64,000 nt of DNA from positions 92,967 to 156,966 of the forward strand of contig DATHBD010000044.1 in NCBI GenBank assembly GCA_035296325.1, written 5' to 3'. The translations under genes and the position numbers were made by a program. This document shows positions 49,990-58,625 of the stretch, one piece after another (within the stretch, counting starts at the first letter, position 1; each line of letters begins with the position of its first letter). The notes beneath the pieces were generated by a model, which did no database searches, had not been told where the DNA came from, and saw nothing but the letters and a program-made list of their open reading frames with translations. This stretch comes from DATHBD01 sp035296325 (GTDB lineage Bacteria > Actinomycetota > Actinomycetes > Mycobacteriales > Micromonosporaceae).

Positions 49990-51948
49990 CTACCCGCCCG
50001 GGGAGTGGCTCGGCCCAGGCAGGTGGTAGAGCTCAAGGCGGCTGAAGGAAACCTGGTACGGGCCCTGCGCCTGTGCGGACTCTCCGAAGATGCCGAGTTG
50101 TACCCGGCCCGCACCGCCGTACTTGCCGTCCTGGTGCTGACCGATGTACCGATCGTCGCGGTAGAAGCGCATCTTCGTGCCCTCCGCGATGATCCCCACC
50201 CGGACGGCCGTTCCCAGCGGCGTCGGGGTGTCGGCCGGGAACGTCCGGAGCAGGACGACTGTCCGGGGATCTTCGCCGCCGTGGGTGACCAGGTAGTACC
50301 CACCGGCGCAGACGCGCAGTGCGTACCCCTCGCCGTTGAATCGGAACCAGATTCCGGCGCAACTGTCCTTGGCGACGATGGTGACGTCAACCGTGACGAC
50401 GAGGTTGGTGAGGTTGTGCCGGGCGCCCGCGCAGCGATACGGGCCGAGCGCCTGCTTGGTCACCAGCAGGCCGCCCTTGATGATGCAACTCGCCTGGAGC
50501 GCCTCCTCGGTGCGGTCCCGCCAGTTGATCTCGGTGGTGAGTTGTTCCTGCAGCACCAGTTCCGCTCCGGGTGGGAGCGCGAACGGTACGTCGACCGGCC
50601 TCGCTCGCAGGCCGTACATGGTGCCCGCGCTGGCGCCGAGGACGGCGAGCACGAGGAGCGCGCTTACGAACGCGAGTCGACGCCAGCGCTGCCTCCGCTG
50701 CCGCTGGCCCCGGGCGGCTCCCTTCGCCGCCTTGGGTGCTGCGGCGGGCGAGCCCCCCTCCCGTCCGTCGGAGGCCGGCCCGTCGGACGCCGACCAGCCG
50801 GACGCCGGGCCGCCGCCCAAGACCCCGCCGCCGCCGGACGCCGGCCCGCCGCCCAGAACCGGGCCGCCCAGAACCGGGCCGCCCGAGACCGGGCCGCCGC
50901 CGGATACCGGGCCGCCGGAGACCGGGCCGCCCGAGATCGGGCCGCCGGATACCGGGCCGCCCGAGACCGGGCCACCGCGGGAGACCGGGCCGCCGGATAC
51001 CGGGCCGGCCGACACTGGGTCGAGAGCCGCGGCGGCCTGGGCGCCCTCGGCGGCCACCAGCAGCCCGGGCTGGTGAGCGAGCGCCGCCCCCACCTCGGTT
51101 GATCGGTACGGCGCGGCATTGAGGAGCCAATCAAGCAGAGCGCGGGCGGTCGGTCGCTGCTCCGGATCTTTGGCCAGGGCCTGCTCCACCAACTCCCGGA
51201 GCGGCTCCGGCAGGCCGGCCAGGTTCGGCGGCTCGTACAGGATGTGGCTCATCATCACGAACGCGGACTCGGCCGGGAAGGGGGCACGGCCCGTGCCGGC
51301 GTACGTGATCACGCCACCCCAGGCGAAGATGTCGGCCGCCGGGCCGGGAGTCCCGGCCGCAGCCCCGTGAAGCCGTTCCGGTGCCAGGTAGGCCAGCGTG
51401 CCGATCACCTGGTCGACCCGGGTGGTGCCGGTGTTGCTCTGCACCGCCCGTGCGATACCGAAGTCGATCACCTTCGGGCTGCCCGGCGCGAGCAGGACGT
51501 TGCTCGGCTTGAGGTCCCGGTGGATCACACCCGCCCCGTGGATGGCGGTCAGCGCGGTCGCTACGCCGACCGCCAGGCCGTGGAGGTTGGCTGGGGAGAG
51601 TGGGCCGCGCTCGGCGACGACCGCGGAGAGGCTCGGCCCATCGACGTACTCGACGACCAGGTACGGCCGCTCATGCTCGTGGTCGGCATCGAGCACCTCG
51701 GCCGTGCAGAACGGCGGAACCTGCCGGGCGCGCTGGACCTCGCGGCGGAACCGCCGACGGAAGTCGGCGTCGTCGGCCAGGTCCGACCGGATCATCTTGA
51801 CCGCGACGTACTGGCCCTCGGCGGTCTGCGCCAGGAACACGGTGCCCATGCCGCCCTCGCCGAGCCGGCCGATCAGCTGGTACGGGCCGAGGCTGCGGGG
51901 ATCGCCCGGACGTAGCGGCCGGGAACGTGGGCCCGGGTCGCCCGTCAT
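49990..51948 (-). CDS. Receptor-like Ser/Thr protein kinase with extracytoplasmic lectin-like domain
   Basis: Protein of 652 residues. Kinase domain about 22-280: RLGEGGMGTVFLA, Lys51 (VAVKMI), VIHRDLKPSNVLL, DFGIA, LAPERLHG, all canonical. Then about 80 residues of GGPVSGGPVSG repeats, a basic stop, one transmembrane helix (LAFVSALLVLAVLGASAGTMYGL) and a 170-residue extracytoplasmic domain (SCAGIWFRFNGEGYALRVCAGGYYLVTHGGED..., VSFSRLELYHL) that looks like a concanavalin/DUF1080-type sugar-binding sandwich. Probably senses a cell-wall or plant sugar. ATG overlaps the upstream small gene (ATGA). Confidence 0.88.
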   Translation of the reverse strand: MTGDPGPRSRPLRPGDPRSLGPYQLIGRLGEGGMGTVFLAQTAEGQYVAVKMIRSDLADDADFRRRFRREVQRARQVPPFCTAEVLDADHEHERPYLVVEYVDGPSLSAVVAERGPLSPANLHGLAVGVATALTAIHGAGVIHRDLKPSNVLLAPGSPKVIDFGIARAVQSNTGTTRVDQVIGTLAYLAPERLHGAAAGTPGPAADIFAWGGVITYAGTGRAPFPAESAFVMMSHILYEPPNLAGLPEPLRELVEQALAKDPEQRPTARALLDWLLNAAPYRSTEVGAALAHQPGLLVAAEGAQAAAALDPVSAGPVSGGPVSRGGPVSGGPVSGGPISGGPVSGGPVSGGGPVSGGPVLGGPVLGGGPASGGGGVLGGGPASGWSASDGPASDGREGGSPAAAPKAAKGAARGQRQRRQRWRRLAFVSALLVLAVLGASAGTMYGLRARPVDVPFALPPGAELVLQEQLTTEINWRDRTEEALQASCIIKGGLLVTKQALGPYRCAGARHNLTNLVVTVDVTIVAKDSCAGIWFRFNGEGYALRVCAGGYYLVTHGGEDPRTVVLLRTFPADTPTPLGTAVRVGIIAEGTKMRFYRDDRYIGQHQDGKYGGAGRVQLGIFGESAQAQGPYQVSFSRLELYHLPGPSHSPGG

Positions 51949-52229
51949 TTCGAGATCACCCACCGACCGTCGGGCACGACGTCCCGACCGGAGAGCTCGT
52001 CCTCCTCGCGCCACTGGTCCCTGTGCCACGGGTCCCTGTGCCGCGTCTGGATCGGCTGCGGGGTGGCCCGGAGGTACCGGCGCGCGTCCCGCAACCTCGC
52101 ACCGAGGGCACCGGCCAGCTCGGTGGGCACCGGGTCCGCCGCGGCGACCCGCGCGTCGATATCCGACGTCGGTCGGTCCCGGATATCGATCGTGCGCCGC
52201 AGCGCGTTCCCGGAAGCTAGCTCGGCCAC
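51945..52229 (-). CDS. Small basic protein coupled to the kinase gene
   Basis: Unrecognised protein of 94 residues, MAELASGNALRRTIDIRDRP..., charged, without hydrophobic segment, with an Arg/Asp-rich second half (RRYLRATPQPIQTRHRDPWHRDQW). GTG start. Its stop overlaps the kinase start, so both are translated together; it could be a regulator or substrate of the kinase (inference). N-terminal Ala-Arg-Asp pattern gives no family. Confidence 0.6.
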   Translation of the reverse strand: MAELASGNALRRTIDIRDRPTSDIDARVAAADPVPTELAGALGARLRDARRYLRATPQPIQTRHRDPWHRDQWREEDELSGRDVVPDGRWVISK

Positions 52230-52478
52230 GACGGAAGCCTAGGTCACGCCGGCAAACCGTTCCGCCCGTGGTCGTAGGTGCCGGTCGATGGACTCCTCGA
52301 CCGGCAAGCCGGCCGCGCGGGGCACGCACCGGGCGCCGGATCGCGTGAGGTCCCCGGCGCGGCGGGCGCCGGTCGCGCTCAGTGCCGGGTTAGCCTCGAT
52401 CTGTGCCCGGTTGCCGCCGGCTGGTTGCGACCGCGGCGCTCAGATACCCGCGCAGCGTCGACCAACGGGGGTCGCAGG

Positions 52479-52856
52479 ATGGTCAGCACAGTGGACGAGT
52501 TGCTCGCCGAGGCACTGTTCGTGTCCGACGTGCAGCCCTCGCAGACCTGCTCGTGTGCGCTGGTCGAGGCCGCCGTCACGCAGATGATCCGGCGGTACGG
52601 GTCCGGCGGGTGCGCCGAGGCGGTAGCGGCAGAGTTCGGCGACCATCCTGAGATCGCAGTGCGCCGGATGGGCTGGGTACGGCACACTCTCAGCGTCTAC
52701 CCCGCCGTCGCCGCCGCCGACGGCAACGGCTGCGGCGTCGACCGCGACCGCGAGGACCGCGACCGCGACCGCGAGGACCGCGACCGCGACCGCCAGGACC
52801 GCGACGGTGACCGTGACCGTGACCGTGACCGCAGCGTCGTTGCGCTGACCGACTGA
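52479..52856 (+). CDS. MVSTV-family small protein with Asp/Arg repeat tail
   Basis: Protein of 125 residues. The conserved part (1-80), MVSTVDELLAEALFVSDVQPSQ then MIRRYGSGGCAEAVAAEFGDHPEIAVRRMGW, is shared with the gene at 63129-63455. It is mostly helical and could be a small DNA- or protein-binding module. The last 40 residues are DRDRED-type repeats of alternating charge, absent in the paralogue. ATG preceded by GGGGGTCGCAGG. I recall related proteins in Actinoplanes-like genomes, none with a function. Confidence 0.7.
   Translation: MVSTVDELLAEALFVSDVQPSQTCSCALVEAAVTQMIRRYGSGGCAEAVAAEFGDHPEIAVRRMGWVRHTLSVYPAVAAADGNGCGVDRDREDRDRDREDRDRDRQDRDGDRDRDRDRSVVALTD
52737..52837 (+). repeat. Hexanucleotide repeat inside coding sequence
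   Basis: Runs of GACCGC/GACCGT with GAGGAC interruptions, about 16 units, encoding the DR-rich tail of the MVSTV protein. Prone to slippage in units of two codons. Confidence 0.85.
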
Positions 52857-52992
52857 CGCGTCACATCGCGGCTGCCCCGGCGTGCCGTCGAGGCCGGGCT
52901 GGCATACCGTTGGTTAGCGCCTGGGCCGGCCCCGATACCGGACGGCGACGGCTGATCGGCGGTGTCGCCGGTCGGCGCGAGGGGGTGTGGTC

Positions 52993-53313
52993 ATGGGTGA
53001 TGCGGTGGTCAAGCGTTGCACGCTCGATGACGGCACCGTGGTGGTGGATCTCCGCGGCGAGCTGGACCTGGCGATCAACGACGCGCTGCGGGCCCTCCTG
53101 GTGGACACCGCGATCCGGGTGCGTCCGCCCCGAATTGTGGTGGACATGCTGCACGTGACCTTCGTCGACTCCACCGGGATCGGTGCGCTGGCCGCTGGGT
53201 ACAACGCCGCGCAGTCGACCGGGGTCAGCTTCACCGTGCGCCACCTCGCGCCGTTCGTGGCCAAGCAGCTGCGCATCACCGGCCTGTACGACCAACTGGT
53301 CGGCACCGGTTAA
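52993..53313 (+). CDS. STAS-domain anti-sigma factor antagonist (second)
   Basis: Single STAS domain of 106 residues; phosphorylation site S60 in TFVDSTGIGALAAG, start VVVDLRGELDLAIND. Likely partner of a serine-kinase anti-sigma factor not encoded nearby. The ATG behind GAGGGGGTGTGG is preferred over a GTG two codons upstream. Confidence 0.88.
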   Translation: MGDAVVKRCTLDDGTVVVDLRGELDLAINDALRALLVDTAIRVRPPRIVVDMLHVTFVDSTGIGALAAGYNAAQSTGVSFTVRHLAPFVAKQLRITGLYDQLVGTG

Positions 53314-53374
53314 CGAGAGCCCCACCTGGGCAACTCCCTGTAGGTAACGTCTTTTGCGACGAAGGGAGACCGGC

Positions 53375-53596
53375 ATGGCTGTCTCAGCGGATTTGGGCAA
53401 GATTCTGGACAAGAAGTACGAGGACACCAGCCTCACCGAGCTGCTCGACGCCCCGGTGTCGGCGCTCGCCGGTGTCACCGAGAATGACGCGAAGTTCCTC
53501 AAGGACGCGTTCAACATCAAGACGGTCGGGGACCTCGGGAAGAACAAGTTCTTCCGGTCTGCCGCCGCCATCGTCGACCTCGCAGGCGCGAAGTAA
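53375..53596 (+). CDS. Helix-hairpin-helix-like small protein
   Basis: Protein of 73 residues, MAVSADLGKILDKKYEDTSL, with LLDAPVSALAGVTENDAKFLKDAFNIKTVGDLGKNKFFRSA, a pattern of helix-hairpin-helix modules (ALAGVT, NIKTVGDL) that bind DNA non-specifically. Conserved hypothetical in actinobacteria, from memory. ATG with GAAGGGAG. Confidence 0.75.
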   Translation: MAVSADLGKILDKKYEDTSLTELLDAPVSALAGVTENDAKFLKDAFNIKTVGDLGKNKFFRSAAAIVDLAGAK

Positions 53597-53649
53597 TCCG
53601 ACGCGGAATCGCCGCGACCGGGAGCCCGGTCGCGGCGATTCGGCGTCTA

Positions 53650-53830
53650 CGCCCCTGCCCCTGTCTTGCCCCTGCCCCTGCCGCGGCCCCTGCCCGCGAC
53701 CCCTGCCCGCGATCTTGCAGTCCTGCCTCGGGCAAATCGGGTCATATGCCGTGAATAGCGAGGCACAACTGCAAGATCGCCGGGGCAGGGGCAGGGGCAG
53801 GGGCAGGGGCAGGGGCAGGGGCCGGGGCGG
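53650..53830. repeat. Palindromic element between CCCCTG and GGCAGG repeats
   Basis: Arms GCGATCTTGCAGT (53709-53721) / ACTGCAAGATCGC (53768-53780) are perfect; GCCTCG (53725-53730) / CGAGGC (53759-53764) form an inner stem. The left flank is a run of CCCCTG-like units and the right flank of GGCAGG units, so the whole forms a large inverted repeat of about 180 bp. No gene inside. It would act as a terminator for secA2 and the convergent small gene. Confidence 0.8.
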
Positions 53831-53837
53831 CGGGGGG

Positions 53838-56141
53838 TTAGCGGCGGTTGGCGCGGAGGCCGCGGGTTACGCCGGCTACCAGGCGGTCGAGCTCGGAGCC
53901 GAAGGGGTTGTCGTGGACCAGGTACGTCCAGGTGGCGCTGGGGCGGACCAGCTCGCCCTTGTTGGGCTCCCAGTCCTCGGTGATCTCCGCTTCGGAGAAC
54001 GTCGCGATGGTGCGCGCCTCGATCTCGGGCAGGAGCTGGTTGAAGGCCGGCACCGCGGAGCGGTGGAACTCGTCCAGCGGGTCGAGGCGACCCAGCGTAC
54101 GAAGGTGTACGCCCTCCCGGACGTCGGCCAACTGCCCCAGGTGCTCGGCCCAGCAGCGGTCCAGGTGGTAGAGCGCGATCGACCGGGCCACCCGGGAGAG
54201 CAGGCCGTCGGCCATCTCGTCGACCTCTTCGGCCTTCGCGGGCGCCTTGACGATCAGCATTTCCGCCGCGATGTCCGTGGTGAGCAGGCGCTCCCGGCGC
54301 TCGGCCAGGGCGAGGCGCTGCTGCTCGATCACCACGCTGTACCGCCAGGTGTTGCGGTGGATCTCGTAGTTCACACCCTCCGCGACGCGCTGGGCGTGCT
54401 CGATCGCGTCCTCCACCCGGGGGTCGGAGATCAAGCCGTCCGCGTTCATGATCGGCGACGCCGGGATCAGATCGGCGGCGTGCTGGGTGACCAGGTCGTC
54501 CTCGACGCTGACGTAGAAGACCGACCGGCCCGGGTCGCCCTGGCGGCCGGCCCGGCCACGCAGCTGGTCGTCCACGCGGCGGCTGTCGTGGCGGCCGCTG
54601 CCGATGACGTACAGGCCGCCCACGTCCGCGACCCGGTCGCGCTCCGTCTGACCACTGCCGCCGAGGCGGATGTCGACGCCGCGGCCGGCCATCTGGGTCG
54701 AGACGGTCACCGCGCCCCAGGCGCCGGCCTCGGCGATGATCGCCGCCTCTTCGTCGTCGTTCTTGGCGTTCAGCACGACGCAGGGCACGCCCGCCGAGGC
54801 CAGGCCCTTGGCGAGCTTCTCGGATTCGCGGACATCCAGCGTCCCGATCAGCACCGGCCGGCCGGACGCGTGCGCTTCGGAGATCTCCGCGATCAGCGCC
54901 TCTTCCTTCTCGGCCTTGCTGGCGTAGATCCGGTCCGGCTCGTCCACGCGGATGTTCGGCGTGTTCGGCGGGATGACCGCGACCTCCAGCGAGAAGAACT
55001 CGCGCAGCAGGTCGCCGACGAGGACGGCGGTGGCGGTCATGCCGCAGAGCGTGCGGTACAGCTTCACGTACGCCTGCACGGTGGTGGTGTCCAGCACCTC
55101 GCCCTCGGCGGTGCCGGTCAGCCCTTCCTTCGCCTCGACGGCCGCCTGCAGCCCGTCCGGCCAGCGCCGACGCTGGGCGACCCGGCCGCGCATCTCGTCG
55201 ATCAGCTCGACGGCGCCGTCGCGGACGATGTAGTCCACGTCGCGGTGCAGCAGCGCCTTGGCGTGCAGCGCGACGTGCAGCGTGGAGAGCAGGTTGGTGT
55301 GCTCGTCGTCGTAGAGGTTGAGGCCGCCCAGCTTCTTCTCCACGGCGGCCAGGCCGGCGGAGGTGAAGGAGACGCTGCGGCCGTCGTCCGGGACGTCGTA
55401 GTGCTTGCGCGGGATCAGGTCGCGCACCAGGACGGCAGCGGCGTGTACGGACTCCTGGTCGCCGGGGACCGTGCCGGCCAGCACCATCGGCACCCGCGCC
55501 TCGTCGATGAGGATCGAGTCCACCTCGTCCACGATGGCGGTCTGCAACTCCCGCTGCACCCGGTCGCTGATGTCGGTGACGAGCTGGTCGCGCAGGTAGT
55601 CAAAGCCGGCCTCGCTGACGGAGACGTAGGTGACGTCGCAGGCGTACGCCTCGCGCCGCTCCTCGCGGGTCGAGTTCGCGGTGACCCATCCGACGGTCAG
55701 GCCGAGGCGCTCGTAGACCGGGCCCATCCACTGCGCGTCGCGCCGGGCCAGGTAGTCGTTGACGGTGAGCACGTGGACGGGGCCGTTGCCGCGCCGGATG
55801 TGGGCGTACGCGGCGATCACCGCGGCGAGCGTCTTGCCCTCGCCGGTGGCCATCTCGGCGACCTTTCCGGCGGCCAGTGCCATCGCGCCGAGCAACTGGA
55901 CATCGTACGGCCGCTCGCCCAGCCCGCGCCGGGCCGCCTCGCGGGCGACGGCGCCGATGTCGACGTAGCTTTCGGCCTGCCCGGCCCGCTCGGTGAGCTC
56001 CGCGTCGTCGAGCGCGGTCAACTCCTCCTCGCGCGCCTCGATCTCGGGGAGCAGTTTCTCCAGCGGGTCAAGATCGACAGTTGTTCCCGGCTTCTGGAGG
56101 AACTTCCGGAACTTGATCTTCAGCTGCTGCGACACGCCCAT
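53838..56141 (-). CDS. secA2: Accessory secretion ATPase SecA2
   Basis: Motor protein of 767 residues, clearly shorter than housekeeping SecA (about 900+). Walker A MATGEGKTLA, Walker B region VDEVDSILIDEARVP, VLTVNDYLARRDAQWMGPVYERLGL, SVSEAGFDYLRDQ, AGRGVDIRLGG and VGGLYVIGSGRHDSRRVDDQLRGRAGRQGDPG. The C-terminal zinc-binding linker of SecA1 is missing, as in SecA2 proteins. It drives export of a subset of proteins through SecYEG. No accessory SecY2 or substrate gene adjoins. ATG. Confidence 0.92.
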   Translation of the reverse strand: MGVSQQLKIKFRKFLQKPGTTVDLDPLEKLLPEIEAREEELTALDDAELTERAGQAESYVDIGAVAREAARRGLGERPYDVQLLGAMALAAGKVAEMATGEGKTLAAVIAAYAHIRRGNGPVHVLTVNDYLARRDAQWMGPVYERLGLTVGWVTANSTREERREAYACDVTYVSVSEAGFDYLRDQLVTDISDRVQRELQTAIVDEVDSILIDEARVPMVLAGTVPGDQESVHAAAVLVRDLIPRKHYDVPDDGRSVSFTSAGLAAVEKKLGGLNLYDDEHTNLLSTLHVALHAKALLHRDVDYIVRDGAVELIDEMRGRVAQRRRWPDGLQAAVEAKEGLTGTAEGEVLDTTTVQAYVKLYRTLCGMTATAVLVGDLLREFFSLEVAVIPPNTPNIRVDEPDRIYASKAEKEEALIAEISEAHASGRPVLIGTLDVRESEKLAKGLASAGVPCVVLNAKNDDEEAAIIAEAGAWGAVTVSTQMAGRGVDIRLGGSGQTERDRVADVGGLYVIGSGRHDSRRVDDQLRGRAGRQGDPGRSVFYVSVEDDLVTQHAADLIPASPIMNADGLISDPRVEDAIEHAQRVAEGVNYEIHRNTWRYSVVIEQQRLALAERRERLLTTDIAAEMLIVKAPAKAEEVDEMADGLLSRVARSIALYHLDRCWAEHLGQLADVREGVHLRTLGRLDPLDEFHRSAVPAFNQLLPEIEARTIATFSEAEITEDWEPNKGELVRPSATWTYLVHDNPFGSELDRLVAGVTRGLRANRR

Positions 56142-56254
56142 GTCGCGCTACGGTACTTCGAACCTGCGCCCGCCGTACACCGGGTCCGCTAATCTCGCCG
56201 CCCGGTCAGCTTGATCATGGAGCGCTGTGGTGGCTGCGCGGCCGGTTCGCCGGG

Positions 56255-58192
56255 TCAGTCGATCTCGAGGCGGATCGCGTCGTACGCGGCCTGGTTGCCC
56301 ACCACCTCGGGGGCGTCCTCGTTGATCCGCAGGACGATCTCGTTGCTCCCCGGCCGCAGCGCCGCCGCGTCGAAGCGGAACTCCCGGCGCAGGTAGAAGC
56401 CGGCGGCGCTGCTGCGGTACGTCGCCCCCCGGGCGTCGTCGGGCTGGAACGTCCACACCAGCGTCGTGTCGTTGACGTGGACCGTCAGGTTGCTCGGCTC
56501 CGGCGGCACCGGCCGCGCCGTGTCCATGGCCCACGCGGCGAGCGCGATCGTCAACGTCGCGGTCGACCCGGTCCGCGGCGCGCGATCCAGGTCGAACCGG
56601 ATCCGCCACGGCTCCGCGAGTACGCCGTCGATGCGCTGGTGCTGGACGTAGTTCCAGTCCTCGGTGGTGCTCTGCCCCACGACGTATGCGACGCCGTCCG
56701 GGAAGTCCTCCGGGAACTTCGCGACCAGGCCCCACTGGCGGGCCTCCGCGCCCCGGCGGAACTCCGCGGAGGTGCGGTCGGGCGTGCCAATCTGCCACAC
56801 CGTCCGGCCGTTGCGGGGCGGCTCCCAGACCGCCTCGGGGAGCCGCAACCGGCAGTCCGCCGACACCACGACGTCGTCGCGCGCGTACTCGCCCCAGACG
56901 CCCGGCTTGTACACGGAGAGACGGTACGTGCCCGGTCGTACGTTGCGCAGGTGGAACGAGCCGTCCACATTGACCTCCGACCAGTACTGGTAGCCGAGCA
57001 CGGTGCGCTGGAAGTCCACCCGGTTGTCCGACAGCACGGCGACGGCGCCGGCCATGTTGTGCGAGCCGCGGATGCGGATCCGTCCGCTCACCGACGACCG
57101 CTCGCTCGTCGGCGTCCATCCCGGCAGGGCCACCTGGTCGTAGAACTCCGCGTGCGCGGAGAACCGGGCGTAGCGCATGGCATCCGCCCGCAGCGCGACG
57201 GGGTCGTCGCCGGTGTTGAGGTAGAGGAAGTAGGGCCCGAAGGTCTTGCTCCACTCGCCGTACACCTCGAGCGCCGGGGAGCCGTAGTGGGTCGCCTGCG
57301 GCTCGACCAGTACGACCGGGCCGCCGGTGGTCTGGTGCACGGTGAGGTCCTGCCGGAGCGGACCGCCGTTGAACGCCTCCTTGTTCGGCAGCACCGCCCA
57401 CACGCCGTACCCGTTGCCGTACAGGCCGTGCAGCACGTGATCCTTCTGGTACACGGCCCAGTCGTACTTGGTGTAGTAACGCCGGGCGTACACCGAGTTC
57501 AAGCCGGCGAGGTCCTCGGTGGCGTCCATGACCTCGGGGGCCGCCCGCAGGTCGGCCGGGGTGGGCATGGCGGCCGCCTCGGCGCGGAAGCGCAGGCCGT
57601 ACGGGTCGTCCTCCACGGATGCGTGGGTGAAGATGCCGGAGTTCGCCAGCAGGACGAAGCGGTGCTGCTCGGCGCGGAAGCCGTGCAGGTCGCCCGGGTG
57701 GTGGAACTCGGTGGCCAGGTGGATGCCCTGCTCACCGGCTCGCATGATGTAGTGCCGCACGATGGTGAACGGGGTGCCCCGGCTCGGATCGATCCGCACC
57801 GCGACGTCGACGAACCCGACCCCCCGCCGTGCCGTGTACGTCGTGGTGCCCACCGGCAGGGGCACCGTCGTGCCGCGGGCCGCCGAGTTGATGTCGTAGT
57901 AGCCGCGGCCGTTGAGCAGTTCCTGCCCGCGCAGTTGCAGTGACGTGAGCCGGCCGTTGTTCGCCTTCGCCACGACCATCCGGGTCACGCCGTTGTCGAC
58001 GACGATCTCGGTGTCGCTCTCTTCCACGGTCGGCTCCGGCGCCGCCGGATCCGGGGTCGGCACGGCCGTTGCCGCACCGGGGCGCGCAGCCGCGGCGGCC
58101 GGTGTCGGCCATCCGACGACCGGCAGTGCCAGCCCGGCGGCTGCGGTGGTGGCGGTGACGGTGACACGGTGGAAGTCCCTGCGGGTCGGCAC
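56255..58192 (-). CDS. Secreted rhamnogalacturonan lyase-like protein, PL4
   Basis: Protein of 645 residues with a Tat-type signal (PTRRDFHRV, then AAAGLALPVVGW). Domain 1 is a large beta-sandwich (VTRMVVAKANNGRLTSLQLRGQELL...), domain 2 an Fn3-like barrel (GRIRIRGSHNMAGAVAVLSDN) and domain 3 a jelly-roll binding domain (VHVNDTTLVWTFQPDDARG, LRPGSNEIVLRINEDAPEV). This three-part order is that of PL4 lyases, which cleave rhamnogalacturonan I by beta-elimination. No alignment was made, so specificity is inferred. Confidence 0.82.
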   Translation of the reverse strand: MPTRRDFHRVTVTATTAAAGLALPVVGWPTPAAAAARPGAATAVPTPDPAAPEPTVEESDTEIVVDNGVTRMVVAKANNGRLTSLQLRGQELLNGRGYYDINSAARGTTVPLPVGTTTYTARRGVGFVDVAVRIDPSRGTPFTIVRHYIMRAGEQGIHLATEFHHPGDLHGFRAEQHRFVLLANSGIFTHASVEDDPYGLRFRAEAAAMPTPADLRAAPEVMDATEDLAGLNSVYARRYYTKYDWAVYQKDHVLHGLYGNGYGVWAVLPNKEAFNGGPLRQDLTVHQTTGGPVVLVEPQATHYGSPALEVYGEWSKTFGPYFLYLNTGDDPVALRADAMRYARFSAHAEFYDQVALPGWTPTSERSSVSGRIRIRGSHNMAGAVAVLSDNRVDFQRTVLGYQYWSEVNVDGSFHLRNVRPGTYRLSVYKPGVWGEYARDDVVVSADCRLRLPEAVWEPPRNGRTVWQIGTPDRTSAEFRRGAEARQWGLVAKFPEDFPDGVAYVVGQSTTEDWNYVQHQRIDGVLAEPWRIRFDLDRAPRTGSTATLTIALAAWAMDTARPVPPEPSNLTVHVNDTTLVWTFQPDDARGATYRSSAAGFYLRREFRFDAAALRPGSNEIVLRINEDAPEVVGNQAAYDAIRLEID

Positions 58193-58556
58193 GAAGCTAC
58201 CTTCCTGGAAACGGCGGGCTGAGCACGGACCGTTCGCTGATGGGATGCGGGGTCGTACTCAATGACGGAGGCGCTGAGCGGGGCGCGGGATGGCCCGGTC
58301 GGGGAGGGCGGTGCCGATGAAACGGTTCAATCCAGCGGTAACGACCAAGCTAAATCCGTCGGAGTGCGTGCGTCAAGCGATGTTTGTGTCGCCGGACAGA
58401 TGCCGCTTGATCAGGCACCGTGCGGTCACCGACAGTCGCAGGGCGCAGATTGCATAGAGCAACACCTATATCGCCGGGAGCGGCGGCGGGGGGCGGCCCG
58501 CGGCCCGTCGCCTGCGGCCCGTCGCCCGCGGCCCGCAGTCAGATGCGCACGCAGCG
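58193..58556 (-). promoter_or_regulatory. Upstream region of the PL4 gene with simple repeats
   Basis: No gene seen. Contains the operator at 58316-58333 and, at about 58486-58540, a run of GCGGCCCGTCGCC-like units, another tandem GC repeat. Confidence 0.4.
58316..58333 (-). promoter_or_regulatory. LacI-type operator before PL4 gene
   Basis: On the minus strand it reads GGATTGAACCGTTTCATC, an imperfect palindrome centred on CG, 124 bp before the PL4 start. It shares GGATTGAA-N-CGTT with the site at 59255-59274. Confidence 0.6.
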
Positions 58557-58592
58557 AGCCCGGTGTGCCGACGGGTGTCGGCGCACCGGGCT
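58557..58592. terminator. Hairpin terminator after hemerythrin gene
   Basis: 16-bp arms AGCCCGGTGTGCCGAC / GTCGGCGCACCGGGCT, one mismatch, loop GGGT, starting 33 nt past the hemerythrin stop. Confidence 0.7.
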
Positions 58593-58625
58593 CGCGGGTA
58601 CCGAACGGAGTACCGGGGCGGTGGC

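Noticed and set aside
58486..58540. Small coding frame through the GCGGCCCGTCGCC repeats
   Set aside because: The translation is only the simple repeat (RPVACGPSPAARS type), with no start or ribosome site of note.
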